From Saccharomycopsis fibuligera x Saccharomycopsis cf. fibuligera (Eukaryota > Ascomycota > Saccharomycetes > Ascoideales > Saccharomycopsidaceae): a DNA stretch of 64,000 nt. The stretch covers positions 2,639,656-2,703,655 of the forward strand of contig CP012812.1 in assembly GCA_001936135.1 (NCBI GenBank), in the 5' to 3' direction. The notes under the pieces were generated by a model. It did no database searches. It was not told the origin of the DNA and was given only the letters and a program-made list of their open reading frames with translations. A program made the position numbers and the translations under genes. Below, one piece after another: positions 10,705 to 21,109 of the stretch; the stretch's first letter is position 1; the number at the start of each line of letters is the position of its first letter.

Positions 10705-12057
10705 TCAACTTCTGTAATCACCGTTAATCGTAACGTAGTCATGAGTCAAATCACAGGTCCAGAAACTAGCTTCTTGACCTTTTCCAGTGCCGATATTCAC
10801 AACAATTTGCAAATCTTCCGATTCCAAAATCTCGCTGGCTCTTTGTTCGTCAACTTTTTGTGGCTCACCGTTGACTAACAATTTGAGAGGTGTAGAGCCA
10901 TCCACTGGAACAAAACTTACACTGGTCTTTGCTGGCACTACCTCCTTCTCGTGCTCAGCCCCCAAGTCAGCGTATCCTACAGCACATAAAATTCTTCCCC
11001 AATTTGCATCTTTACCGTAAAGAGCTGTTTTTACCAAAGATGAGTTAGCAATGCTGGAAGCTATCTTTTTGGCAACTTCGTAGCTTGACCCATCCGTTAC
11101 CTTAATGGTAACAAACTTCGTGGCACCTTCACCATCCCTAACCACAAGTTGAGATAATTGTTTCGCGAATTGAGTAACCTCGTCTCTAACTGTATTGTAG
11201 TGCGGAGAAGATTCGGTAATAGCTTCAATATTTCCGTCATCGGCAGAACCATTAGACAAAGCAGCAATTGTGTCGTTGGTTGACATATCACCATCGACCG
11301 AAATGCAGTTGAAAGATCTGTCAACTGCGTATTTCAAGATAGATTTCAAAGCACTAGGTGCAATTGGCACATCCGTGACAAAATAACCAAGCAAGGTAGC
11401 CATATTTGGGCAAATCATCCCAGCTCCTTTGGACAAACCAGCCAATCTGTACTCACGCCCATTGATAAAAAACGACTTTGACACTAACTTTGGGAATGTA
11501 TCAGTAGTCATTATTCCTTTTGCACAATTCAACCAGTGTTCATGCAGATCACCTAGTACAGAATTTCTCGCACTGGCTATCGCGTCAACACCAGCGAGGA
11601 CTTTCTGCAAAGGAAGTAATTGGCCGATAACCCCAGTGGACATTATCAATGAACTTTGATGGGCTAGCTTGTTATGATCAAACGCTGAATCAACAGCATT
11701 CACAATGGTTTCTGCATCTTTGTAGCCTTTTTCCCCGGTGACTGCATTTGCACACCCACTATTGATCACAATGGAATGTATATTGGTTCCTTGGGATTCA
11801 TGAAGAACTTTTTTTGACAATTGTACTGGTGCAGCTTTGAATTTATTGGTGGTAAATACTGCAGCAGCATTGCAGGGCTCATCGGAAGTAATAAGTGATA
11901 GATCCAAAGCTTCATTTTTGGCTTTTACCCCACAGTGTACTGCCCCAACTTTGTAGCCTTTTGGATATGAGCCAGTGGAAGGCACATATTTGGCCCACTT
12001 TTTATTGGGGGCTGCGGAGGAATTGAAACGGACAAAGTAACGAATATACAGCTTCAT
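10705..12057 (-). CDS. ARG7: Mitochondrial ornithine acetyltransferase (ArgJ family)
   Basis: A 450-residue ArgJ-type enzyme that moves the acetyl group from N-acetylornithine to glutamate, closing the acetyl cycle of arginine synthesis in the mitochondrial matrix. The N terminus [20 protein letters not shown] is basic, hydroxylated and free of acid residues, as expected for a mitochondrial presequence. The family autocleaves before a threonine; the site is visible as [10 protein letters not shown], with the nucleophile at Thr221. Other ArgJ blocks are [34 protein letters not shown] and [18 protein letters not shown]. Length fits S. cerevisiae Arg7 (441). A Gcn4 site lies about 180 bp upstream of the ATG, fitting general amino-acid control. 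Confidence 0.96.
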   Translation of the reverse strand: MKLYIRYFVRFNSSAAPNKKWAKYVPSTGSYPKGYKVGAVHCGVKAKNEALDLSLITSDEPCNAAAVFTTNKFKAAPVQLSKKVLHESQGTNIHSIVINSGCANAVTGEKGYKDAETIVNAVDSAFDHNKLAHQSSLIMSTGVIGQLLPLQKVLAGVDAIASARNSVLGDLHEHWLNCAKGIMTTDTFPKLVSKSFFINGREYRLAGLSKGAGMICPNMATLLGYFVTDVPIAPSALKSILKYAVDRSFNCISVDGDMSTNDTIAALSNGSADDGNIEAITESSPHYNTVRDEVTQFAKQLSQLVVRDGEGATKFVTIKVTDGSSYEVAKKIASSIANSSLVKTALYGKDANWGRILCAVGYADLGAEHEKEVVPAKTSVSFVPVDGSTPLKLLVNGEPQKVDEQRASEILESEDLQIVVNIGTGKGQEASFWTCDLTHDYVTINGDYRS

Positions 12058-12632
12058 AATTGGAAGACAAAAACTGACTTTTGTTATCTGAGTTCGATGG
12101 ATATTTTAACTGACAGGAATACCAACAAAATGATATAAAGTGAGCAGCTGTACTCAAAGACGAAGATACAACATATGCGACATGAGTGTTTTTATACTGC
12201 CTCTCTACTTTTTCTTATTTCATGCATCCCTACCGTTGAGTCATTTTTTATTTTTCAAGACCCTTATCAGTAAGGCAATAGGCGGAGCATCTAACATGGA
12301 TGTGTCATAAGCCTATTTGTTGAGCAAGCATCGAAGAACTTTTACCAGATTTTTTTTTTAATAAGTGTAGTGCGATAGACTATCTAATTCATTAGTTAGT
12401 TTATATACTTTGCATTACTAATGAAGAAGTTGGAGTAAAGTCTAGCAAGTTATCACATACTGTTATTGATATGGACTATATAAAAAAAAGGGTAATCTAT
12501 TTGAAAACAAAACAGAGAAAAGAACTGTAAAAAAATTTTTTTTTCATTAAAATAGACAACATATGTTTCAAATTTTTCGCATACTAAAAATAAGCTCAAA
12601 CTTCGTATTTAGTATACACGAACTAAAAAGAA
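12058..12632. other. Intergenic: ARG7 promoter to tRNA-Lys 3' flank
   Basis: 575 bp, strongly AT-rich from 12350 on. It holds the ARG7 promoter with a Gcn4 site (listed separately) and, at the right edge, an A-run that is the T-rich pol III terminator of the tRNA on the minus strand. No other feature is seen. Confidence 0.5.
12237..12243. promoter_or_regulatory. Gcn4-type bZIP site (TGAGTCA)
   Basis: A perfect copy of the palindromic Gcn4/AP-1 heptamer TGA(C/G)TCA, about 180 bp upstream of the ARG7 ATG. ARG genes are classic Gcn4 targets in yeasts. Binding here is inferred from sequence and position only. Confidence 0.6.
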
Positions 12633-12718
12633 AGCCCCACGCGGGGCTCGAACCCGCAACCTTTCGATTTCACAAAATTACTAAGAGTCGAATGCACTAC
12701 CGATTGTGCTAGCGAGGC
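12633..12718 (-). tRNA. tRNA-Lys(CUU) with a 13-nt intron
   Basis: Read on the minus strand, the 86-nt gene folds as a standard cloverleaf. The acceptor GCCTCGC pairs with GTGGGGC (two G-U pairs) and the discriminator is U, as in S. cerevisiae tRNA-Lys(CUU). The D arm is TAGCACAATCGGTAGTGC. The anticodon stem TTCGA pairs with TCGAA and the loop CTCTTA gives anticodon CUU. A 13-nt intron (GTAATTTTGTGAA) sits after position 37, where tRNA introns belong. The T arm is GCGGG-TTCGAGC-CCCGC. The short variable loop excludes Leu/Ser tRNAs. A T-run just past the 3' end provides the pol III stop. Confidence 0.93.
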
Positions 12719-15700
12719 TACTTATACTTTTTTTAACATAATGATTGGTTTATTAGAACTATATAAATCTCATAGGCCTGGACCCGAATATGCGCGAGAA
12801 GAAAGATATGTAGCTTGTAACAAAATTCTACAATTATTCCATAAAATTCTCTTTCCTTTACCCTCTTGGATTCCCACTAACTGGCCACCTTTGTTTTCCG
12901 GTCTAAATCGTATATTATTATCTCAAAACTACACTTCTTGGAACTTGTCTATTTTAGGAGTTTTCGCTATTTTCTACTTAATTGTACATATATAATTCAC
13001 CTTCGCTTTATCTACCAGTTAGTCCCACTACAAAGGTGAAGGTATACGGCTGAAAGATGGTTAGCTATAAAACAGAACAAAAATTAGAATATCACCCATA
13101 AGTCTAGTAAAATAACTGTAGATATGCGTGAAAATATCTAATTATATACAAAGATGCTACTTTAGTTTACCACTGCTTAATCGCAAGAGCAAAGATGAAC
13201 CTATCATCTGCATATGTAACAGACATTGTCTTTCAAAAACACACAAGATACCATATAAAAAATGATTCACGCCAAAACAAGTGTAAAGTTATCATTGTTT
13301 TAGTTTGTTTGACTACTTCTTTCAACATTGCTGTTATTTGTAGGGCTTTGATGTGATAAAAGAAACTTCGTATATTAGTCCCTATATTGGTGATAATTGA
13401 TGCACAGTTCGAAAACATTTCAAAAATTACTCTCTTGTAAAAGTGAAGTAGAAATTTTAGGAACAAAAATCTGTTAGCTAGAAACATTAGCATTGATTGG
13501 CACTAAAGGATCAAACAGTGATTGTATTACAAGTTTGAAACATTGGACTAAACGCAGCGTGTAGGGATAGATTTTGTGTGTAAAAAAAAATCTTCTCAAA
13601 AGTTTTTAAACATTTATTGAAGAATGACAGATACACTAAACTAAAACCATAATTTTATAAAAAAGGAAATTTTGGTTAACCATCGCCTTTATGTTGATAA
13701 TTAGAGTGAAGGTTCTATGTTGAATACTCCATTTTAACGGGTTTAGCATGTACTTTTTTAGATCATAATATAGTCTCTCTAGATAAGTACTTCTTCTTTT
13801 AGTCTACAGCAGATTTCAACTAGGCCCTAGTTCTTATTCTGGCCATTCATAGCAGCAAACTCATTTGTAGGGCTCTCCTTATATTTTGTATCGTTTATAT
13901 AAAAATTTAAATCGATATTCTGTGAAAAAAATATCCTTATGAATGAATAGATGTTGCAAAGACAACATTACATGTGTGGTTGCAACCTCCACAGGCAGAT
14001 ACCACAATTAGCTGCATCATTGGTCAACAGCGATAGACGTCAGGATATGCAACAACAAAAACAAAAAAGAAAGTCAAACTAAAAGCTAGATCATATCTGC
14101 TTCTATCAGTATGTCTTATGTAGATACAGAATTTTTGAAATACGAGAGATTTGAGGTTTAGAACACTATCACATAACTATAAAAATGTATGTCTGCTATC
14201 GTGAAGCTTGGAAAAGAAAAGCTAATAAGGAGTTTTGCCTGCTTCGGAAACACAAGCGATAGATAAACGCATTTAGTGCAACAACTTCTTGTGGATACTT
14301 TAAACGTTATCAACAGTTCAAGATTGTCGCAGTTGAGCGGACAATAAAGCGTCTTTTTATTTATCCTCTTTTTGCGCTTTTTGTGTTCCACGTTAGGCGC
14401 AGAACGCAACTGCCATTACTTATTTCCGCATTGGTTTGCAGTATTTACTGCGCGGAAATACTGCTGTTTTTTGGTAAAACTGTCCCTTTATAAAGTCAAT
14501 TTCCAGAGGGTGGGTGAATGAGAATTATAGAAGGGTAACTATTTTGAGTAATAATAAGTATAAGAGTTCAGCACGTGAAGTAAAGAAATAAACTCAGCAA
14601 CTTCTTAATGAGAGTTCTAAGCACTAAACGAATGGTTTCAAAACATTCTAGCTGCTGCACAACACACGCAAAGCTAACACGCAAGAAGAAAGAAAACAAA
14701 AAATTGTAAAGAACCAAATCACAATGTAGAACTCTGAATAAAGACTTTCCAGAATGAACATCAAACAAACAATAGATGATTTTCTGCAATAAGCGTATGC
14801 TGTTATTATTTCAAAGTTATCCACCCCGCATGTTTAGCCAAACAACAAACGGAAGATCAGAAACAAGATACCGCGTAGTTCATTTCCCATATTGTAAAGG
14901 CAGTGATTTAGTTTAGCATAGATCAAGCACTAAAAAATAAACCAACACTGCTCAAGCTAATGCAGTTACTCCTATAGTGGGAAGTTAGGCTATATGTATT
15001 TTATATTTTACTACAACAGCATTCTTGAGATGCTGTTTTGCTAGCTATAGTACTGTTAGTCGAGAGATTTCCTTCGATGCGCGGTCTGCAATGCGGTTCA
15101 AAGTTTATGAGTAGTACAGTAACTGACAAGATCTGCGGATACTCGACAAAGAGGTGATGTATATCTCTGGTATAGTGGACCCGTGCTGTTAGACCTAAAA
15201 GCCTCGTAAGTTTGAGACTAATACCAACTGCAATTAAATTAAATAACTTGCGAGCCTTTAAGAAAGAGCGACGGTTGATTGAGGCAGAAAGTCCACCAAG
15301 GTCTGGCAAAACCTCGAGGAGCCGCACCATAGTATTGTATATTTCTCGTGATGCTGACTGTTTCTGGCTTCTTAGTTCTTATTATCTAGATGCATTGGTT
15401 CAATTGTCTTTTGTTTTATGTCCAGTGACACAACGCACTAGAGTGCATGATAATAACAGACTTATGCACACTACTGTAATAGTTGCATCCGGGCGTTGTT
15501 GGATTTTACAGAGGGTTTTGCCCGATAAAACCACCATGTTCTGTACTGCTAAACTAGATTAAAAATCTTAAATACTTATATAACGCACTATGATCGCCGA
15601 AGTCGAGTTACCACCACTTCTCCTTATGGTTTTGCTTGGGCCACCTTTTATTATTAAAAGCTAACTATTAGGTCAATCTTTATAAATACCAGTATTTTCC

Positions 15701-15801
15701 TTCAATTTTAACTACAATCAATACACGGCTTGCGCAGCGGTCAAACTATCCACCTTTCTTTACAGCCAAAAAATCCGCATTATTGAACCCATTGGACCAA
15801 T
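12719..15801. other. 3.1-kb stretch without a convincing gene
   Basis: It lies between the tRNA and the MFS gene. Reading frames of 60-116 codons occur (e.g. 12741-12995 plus, 15001-15330 minus, 15212-15562 plus), but they overlap on opposite strands, match no family I know and lack steady codon use. The right 150 bp is the MFS promoter, with TATAAATA at 15681-15688. tRNA flanks in yeasts often carry old retroelement ends, but I could not recognise paired LTR termini or any coding remnant. Confidence 0.45.
15681..15688 (+). promoter_or_regulatory. TATA box of the MFS permease gene
   Basis: TATAAATA lies 114-121 bp before the ATG at 15802, a normal yeast spacing. Seen by motif only. Confidence 0.5.
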
Positions 15802-17394
15802 ATGTATAAAACAGAGATACCCGGTATGCAATTTTATACCACAGAACAGAGCAAATATGGTACCACTATTTTTCTGAACAAAAGTCAGTCGTCATATAGG
15901 GTAGATAACTTCAGTCAAACTCAAATAGAAGAGGATCCACAATATTTTAGCGAAAAGACTAAAGACTTGCAAGTGACTGAACTTGGCGAGAGATTCGGTG
16001 TTGACCAAAAGAAACTTCTTCGTAAAATTGATCTCTGTGTGCTTCCTCCATTTGCCTTATTATATTTTGTGTCGTTCTTGAACCGATCCAGTTTTGGCTT
16101 AGTGTGGGTTGACGGCATCTTTGAAAGTTTGAATATTGATCAACTACAACTCACCGCTGCATACGCTGCATTTTTTGCCCCAATTATTTGCTTTCAGTTT
16201 TTTTCCAATATCATTTTGAGAGTCATCAAACCACATTTTTGGATTGCCTTCAGCGTTTTGTTTTATGGAACGTTTAATTTGGCGTCTGGATTTTCCAAGA
16301 ATTATGGAACTTTCGTTGTATGTCAGTTTTTCCATGGTCTTTTCCAAGCTGGATCTGAAACTGCAGTCGTTTACATTCTAGCTCATTATTATGAAAGAAG
16401 AGAAGCTCAGCGAAGATTTAGTGGATTATACTCTGTCAATTGTTTGGGAGGAATGACAGCTAACTTGATAAGCTATGGTATCAATAATCATGTAACCAAT
16501 GGCCATCTACACGGCTACGAGCCTTGGAGGTATCTTTTGATTATTCTTGGCTCTATAACAATGGGAGCAGCTGTCATTTTATTTCTCACTGTGCCGGACT
16601 TTCCAGAAGGGGCAAGGTTTTTCAATGACAATGAAACTTTCTTTATAATCAAGAAATTAGAGCTCTATGGAGGCAAATCAGGTTACACTTTAAATACATC
16701 AGCTCCAGAAGTGTTTGAGGTCTTAAAAGACTCATTGATTTATTTGCCAGCTTTCGCAGCTTTTGGCATTGGCTTTGTTAGTCATGCATATTCGTTATTT
16801 GAACCCGTTATCTACCAAAGTTTAAACTTCGGCACAGCGACGACCAACTTGTTTTCGTCGTTTCCTTGGATAGTGGCCTTTTTTTGGATCAATGTCAATT
16901 CTTACTTGTCTGATAAATTTAAAATCAGATATCCATTTTTGTTCTTTAATACTTTGGCTGTGGTAATTGGTGCACTATTAATCTTTTGCGATAAAAATAA
17001 AGGAAGGGACCATTTCAAATATGCAGGAAATTTCATGTTGATTTCTGGTGCATATAGTTCTATGCCAATTTTGATTTGTTGGTCTAGTTTAAATGTTTGT
17101 GGTCACTTAAGAAAAAGTGTTATTACTTCACTTGAAGTGAGCATCCATGACCTTGGCGGCTTGGTTGCTTTATTTGCTTTTTACAAGAACGATAGTCTTT
17201 TTAGACAAGGTTTCATTGCTGGTTTTGTATTTGAACTTATCTGTTGGGCAATCAGCATTTACTACTTGTACACGCTATTGAAGCAAAACATGAAAAAGAG
17301 ATCTAACTCTTACAAGTCGGAGTTCGATCTGTATAGTAGCAGAAAGAAGACAATAATGGGTGATAAAAATCCGAACTATGATTATATGTATTGA
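15802..17394 (+). CDS. MFS permease, anion:cation symporter (Dal5/Tna1-like) family
   Basis: A 530-residue transporter with about 12 membrane segments. The opening block RKIDLCVLPPFALLYFVSFLNRSSFGLVWVDGI is the signature first helix of the ACS family (allantoate, nicotinate, biotin and pantothenate permeases). The loop after helices 4-5 carries YYERREAQRRFSGLYSVNC, also typical, and the central loop has VPDFPEGARFFND (family pattern LPDfPe..rfL). The start at 15802 is the first ATG after a TATA box at 15681; a second ATG eight codons on is possible. Tail residues are Lys/Ser-rich and cytosolic. The substrate cannot be read from sequence. The upstream region is long and the gene stands alone, so context does not help. 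Confidence 0.85.
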   Translation: MYKTEIPGMQFYTTEQSKYGTTIFLNKSQSSYRVDNFSQTQIEEDPQYFSEKTKDLQVTELGERFGVDQKKLLRKIDLCVLPPFALLYFVSFLNRSSFGLVWVDGIFESLNIDQLQLTAAYAAFFAPIICFQFFSNIILRVIKPHFWIAFSVLFYGTFNLASGFSKNYGTFVVCQFFHGLFQAGSETAVVYILAHYYERREAQRRFSGLYSVNCLGGMTANLISYGINNHVTNGHLHGYEPWRYLLIILGSITMGAAVILFLTVPDFPEGARFFNDNETFFIIKKLELYGGKSGYTLNTSAPEVFEVLKDSLIYLPAFAAFGIGFVSHAYSLFEPVIYQSLNFGTATTNLFSSFPWIVAFFWINVNSYLSDKFKIRYPFLFFNTLAVVIGALLIFCDKNKGRDHFKYAGNFMLISGAYSSMPILICWSSLNVCGHLRKSVITSLEVSIHDLGGLVALFAFYKNDSLFRQGFIAGFVFELICWAISIYYLYTLLKQNMKKRSNSYKSEFDLYSSRKKTIMGDKNPNYDYMY

Positions 17395-18634
17395 TGTGAA
17401 GTGTATTTATTGTGCTTGTTACTTTTTATTTTTGGTTCGGCTTTCGGTAGTATCTTTTTTTTGTCCTTGCTAATTTTAACTAATTTTTTTTCCAAAGTTC
17501 TTCCAATTTTTTTATAATTCTTTTCGTTTTTTGTGTTTCATTATTTTTGTTCAAGTGAGCGTTATAGTCTTGGTCGGTATAGGTTTGGGTTTTTAATATA
17601 TACTGTATTTTATATGATGTCTTATCATTTAGTGGTTCCTGTATAGCAAAGCGGAAATGTGTGTGTTTTTTGAGGGGTGCAATTCGAGTCCGTTGGCCGT
17701 TGGCACGAATTGTACTTTTCGTTGACATGCATCGTATACCTGATAATGAGCAACAAGTCTTTGTGTTCTAGACCTGAACAGGAAAGGCAAATTTATACAT
17801 CAAACTGCAAGAAGGGATCCTAAAAGATATTAATAAGGAACCGGTGGAGCAAGCCAATCTTGTAGTATGGCGTAGACTAGCAAGGAAGGGGTCACTAAGT
17901 GAACCAACACGAAAATGTTATTGCCAAAAAAAAAAACAAAAAACACCTACTATGCCTATAATGAGCAACATATTAGCTACTTGGAGTCATTAACAAGACA
18001 AAAACAGTAATCAAAGGAGCTGTTAGTCTCTCCTTTTCTGTAAGCCTCAATTATCGACCAATAACCGATACCTTACCCCTTCAACAGCCAGGAAGGCACC
18101 CTAATCTCCGGGGAGCTTCGTTGTTAAACATCTGTACTGTAAGTTTGCCGATCCCTTTTATTTACTTCACGTACCTGAAAATTTAAAATTTGTTCGTCGC
18201 GATTTTCCATCAATATGTCCGCTAAATTTACTAGAGTTCTATATTGCAAAGAGCGAAAATACACTTTTACCCGGCGCGTTTCCAAGGGGGCGCCAGGCAC
18301 CTAACAGGAACATGCAGTATTGCGCGTTGGAGCCCATCAGGCCTTCAACATGTCAACACTCAAATGGCTATATAAGTGATGGTTTGTGTCTCTAATATTC
18401 AGAGATTTTTTTCAATTAATTACATTTACTCTCTCATCTTTAGATCTCAAAGCACATCAACACACTCTTTTATTTATTCCTGTTCTTTAGAACTTTCATC
18501 CATTCGCTCACTTGACCTACTGTGCCTCATACATTCGTTTTTAGCCTTACTTAAACATTCGTTCTTTCCATTAAGCATAAACCAGCTATTAACAAACAAA
18601 CCTATAACTTTTCATCAATTACATTCACTTAAAA
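17395..18634. other. Intergenic between MFS permease and GPI wall protein
   Basis: 3' flank of the permease and promoter of the wall-protein gene. A minus-strand frame of 82 codons at 17480-17728 (MSTKSTIRANGQ..., ending LEELWKKN) is rich in basic and polar residues. It could be a small protein convergent with the permease, but it matches nothing I recognise. Near 18260-18300 is an unusually GC-rich island (CCCGGCGCG...GGGGGCGCCAGGC). Confidence 0.4.
18369..18376 (+). promoter_or_regulatory. TATA box of the GPI wall-protein gene
   Basis: TATATAAG, 260 bp before the ATG at 18635. It is followed by a pyrimidine-rich leader typical of strongly expressed yeast wall-protein genes. Confidence 0.45.
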
Positions 18635-19603
18635 ATGCAATACTCTAGCTTACTTTACACTCTTTCCTTCTGCTTCCTTGCAAGCAAAACCCTTGCTGCT
18701 GAAACCACTGTCTCTGCTGCTCTTTCCAGCACCACCGTTCAGCTGATCACCGACTATGACAATACTGTGACCACTGATGGAGGCGATGATGACGATGTCA
18801 CCACTGTGTATGACGATGAAACGGCCACTACTATTGTCTCCCAAGGTACTGACACCACCACTACTGCTGGTGGGAGCACCTTTACTTCTACGTATTCTAC
18901 TAGTAGTAGCTCTAACCCTGCTGCTCAAACTTCTGATGCTGGTGATGACAATACTGCTTCAACTGTTGCTGTGTCTTCCAGTGCTAATAATAGTACTCCA
19001 GAATCAACTTCTGCCGAGACAACCCCAGATTCTACTGCTGATGCTGCTTCAACTTCTACTCAAGCAGGTCAACTTGTCTCTGAGATCAACGATGGTCAAA
19101 TCCAAGCTGCTACTGGTTCTCCAGTTGCTTCAGCAGCAGCAGCAACTGATGCATCCCCAGCCACCGCTCAAAGTACTGTATACACCACTGTGAAGTCTGT
19201 TGTTGTCTCTACTGTGACAGTGAATGAATGTGCTGCAAGCTCTGCAGCCTCTGCAGCATCATCTATTTCAACTGCTGCTACTGAAGCCACTGAAGCCACT
19301 GAAGCCACTGAAGCTACTGAAGCCACTGAAGCTACTGAAGCCGCTGAAGCCACTGAAGCCACTGAAGCCACTGAAGCCACTGCTGCCACTTCTGAAACTC
19401 CAAGCTCGATAAGCACGGTTGAACCTTCTGCTGCCACTTCTCCAGCTGCCACAAATGGAACATCTAGCACTTCTGCTGCATACGGAGCAACCCCAAGTCT
19501 CTCATCTTATGAAGGTAGTGCAATCAAGACATACGCACAATCATTCGGCCATATCTACTTGGCTGGCACCGTTGTTGTTTCCTTGGTTCTTTTGAACATG
19601 TAG
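18635..19603 (+). CDS. GPI-anchored Ser/Thr/Ala-rich wall protein with a PIR-type motif (Cwp/Tir-like)
   Basis: 322 residues. The N terminus MQYSSLLYTLSFCFLASKTLA is a clean signal peptide, and the C terminus ends in a hydrophobic tail (FGHIYLAGTVVVSLVLLNM) after small residues (SSYEGSA), as expected for GPI attachment. The body is Ser/Thr-rich and likely heavily O-mannosylated, with an acidic patch (TDGGDDDDVTTVYDDE). At about residues 150-160, SEINDGQIQAATGSP matches the PIR repeat core (Q-x-DGQ-x-Q), in which a Gln forms an alkali-labile ester to glucan; Cwp1/Cwp2/Tir proteins combine one such motif with a GPI anchor. Near the C terminus are 11 TEA-type tripeptide repeats. The class is clear; the exact orthologue is not. 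Confidence 0.85.
   Translation: MQYSSLLYTLSFCFLASKTLAAETTVSAALSSTTVQLITDYDNTVTTDGGDDDDVTTVYDDETATTIVSQGTDTTTTAGGSTFTSTYSTSSSSNPAAQTSDAGDDNTASTVAVSSSANNSTPESTSAETTPDSTADAASTSTQAGQLVSEINDGQIQAATGSPVASAAAATDASPATAQSTVYTTVKSVVVSTVTVNECAASSAASAASSISTAATEATEATEATEATEATEATEAAEATEATEATEATAATSETPSSISTVEPSAATSPAATNGTSSTSAAYGATPSLSSYEGSAIKTYAQSFGHIYLAGTVVVSLVLLNM
19280..19378 (+). repeat. In-frame 9-bp tandem repeat (ACTGAAGCC, 11 units)
   Basis: Eleven consecutive 9-bp units encode Thr-Glu-Ala, with one Ala-Glu-Ala variant. Differences between units are mostly silent (GCC/GCT). The 9-bp period keeps frame, so copy number can vary without breaking the wall protein. Confidence 0.9.
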
Positions 19604-21109
19604 AGAAACAATAAATCACTTAAAAGTTTTTTTTGTCTTTTCTTTTTCCTTCTCTGCTTCACTTTACGCCTTCGATAGATTTATTTCCGGTTTCTTTCTT
19701 TCACGGTTGTGCGATGTTTTTTATGTCCTTTTTTTCTCTCTTCTCCATTTTGTATTGTTAGGTTTGGTTTATAAATAATGTTTTAAAAAATTTTTAAAGT
19801 TTAAAGTCTTGATATTGTAAATGTGATGATTGTGTGATTAGTCATACACAGCTTGACCAGTTACATAATCAGATTTAAGATCCTGCAAATCCACGATTGC
19901 CGGCCGAGGAAAAAAATTGTGTGAATTCTCGGAGGTGGTTTTGGTTCCGGAGCTCACGTTTTCTGCCACTAAAAACTAAAAAAAGAAAAAAAAAATTAAG
20001 TCATCGCCGTCAAATTCTATCCTGCCCTTTTGTTGCTCCGGTCATCAACAGTCTGCCTAACTATACCTCACAGGCTGCAAAGAACAAAAAAGAAAAGATA
20101 CAAAAAAATATTACATATGATATAAATAAGCTTCAGATTCGTTTTTAGTGGCCATTTTTCCCCTTTTGTTTTTAATTTTTTGGTTGTGCATAGGTGCTCA
20201 TTTTGACAAAGCCTTATACTACTGCTCCATTCTCTATCACATCCACGCACAAAGGGCGTTTCATACAAGGTCGTTTCATACAAGATCAGTTTAACTGGTA
20301 TATATAAACAAAGAGTTACGCCAGTTTGGAACTATCGTCACTCAACTGTCAGAAATGTTTGTTAAGGCTTCATTAATGGTGCTCTCATGTTACTTTCTCG
20401 TGGTTCACATTCCAGTGGTCTTCCTTACTGTGGATATTGCAATGGATCATTTAATTTACTGGTTAGAATTGAATTCTTTTCCTGCTAATGCTGAAGTCTC
20501 CTCTAACATGGGCTAACAAAAACTTTAAGCTTGTCATACATGAAACTCATATGGCCGTGGCGCTAAAAACCAACCATTTGCTAAGCGGCTTGGCTCCCTA
20601 TCATACTATTTCAATTAGTCCGATGTATTTCTCACACAGTGCAACATACTGTAGGGTGACCTTGTTGACTTTGTCTTTTACGTTTATTGTGACTATAGTT
20701 TTATGAATGTGTCTTCACTTCAACTATATTATATGCTTCAACTTTATATTTTACAATTATTCAAGTACAAGTTCCAGAAAAATAGGTACTTTAGCATGTG
20801 GTTATTACAATTCACGAGCAATAATTTACTTTTTTATATATTCCCATAAGTTAAATAGACTACTTAGGCATCAAATTTTTCATATCATGGAGCCACTGGT
20901 GGGCATCCTAGTGTATATTAAATCAAAATTAAAATAAACGTGTTTCAATCGTTTAGCTTTTTTTGTTCGTAACCGAGATTCAAGGCAATTGCCTATCCGT
21001 TTTCTTTCTATATTTACAAGCATATGTGATAGCCATTTCTTCTGCATTGCATTTTTTTTCTCATTTTAAAATGAATTGATTTTTCGTTTCTTTCAATTTA
21101 ACTCTCACA
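19604..21109. other. 1.5-kb intergenic stretch between convergent genes
   Basis: Lies between the wall-protein gene and the Sls1-like gene, which converge. It has T-rich terminator-like tracts near 19628-19650 and 21050. A 53-codon frame at 20355-20516 (MFVKASLMVLSCYFLVVH...) is hydrophobic at its start but unmatched. A direct duplication of about 14 bp (TTTCATACAAG-GTCG/ATCA) occurs at 20258-20287. I would not annotate a gene here. Confidence 0.4.

Noticed and set aside
12741-12995. 84-codon frame just beyond the tRNA gene
   Set aside because: No recognisable domain, no clear promoter or neighbour support, and the stretch is short enough to be chance.
15001-15562. Overlapping frames of 109 and 116 codons on opposite strands, with a TGTTAG border that could suggest an old retroelement end
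   Set aside because: I found no paired ends, primer site or coding similarity; the borders are not convincing.
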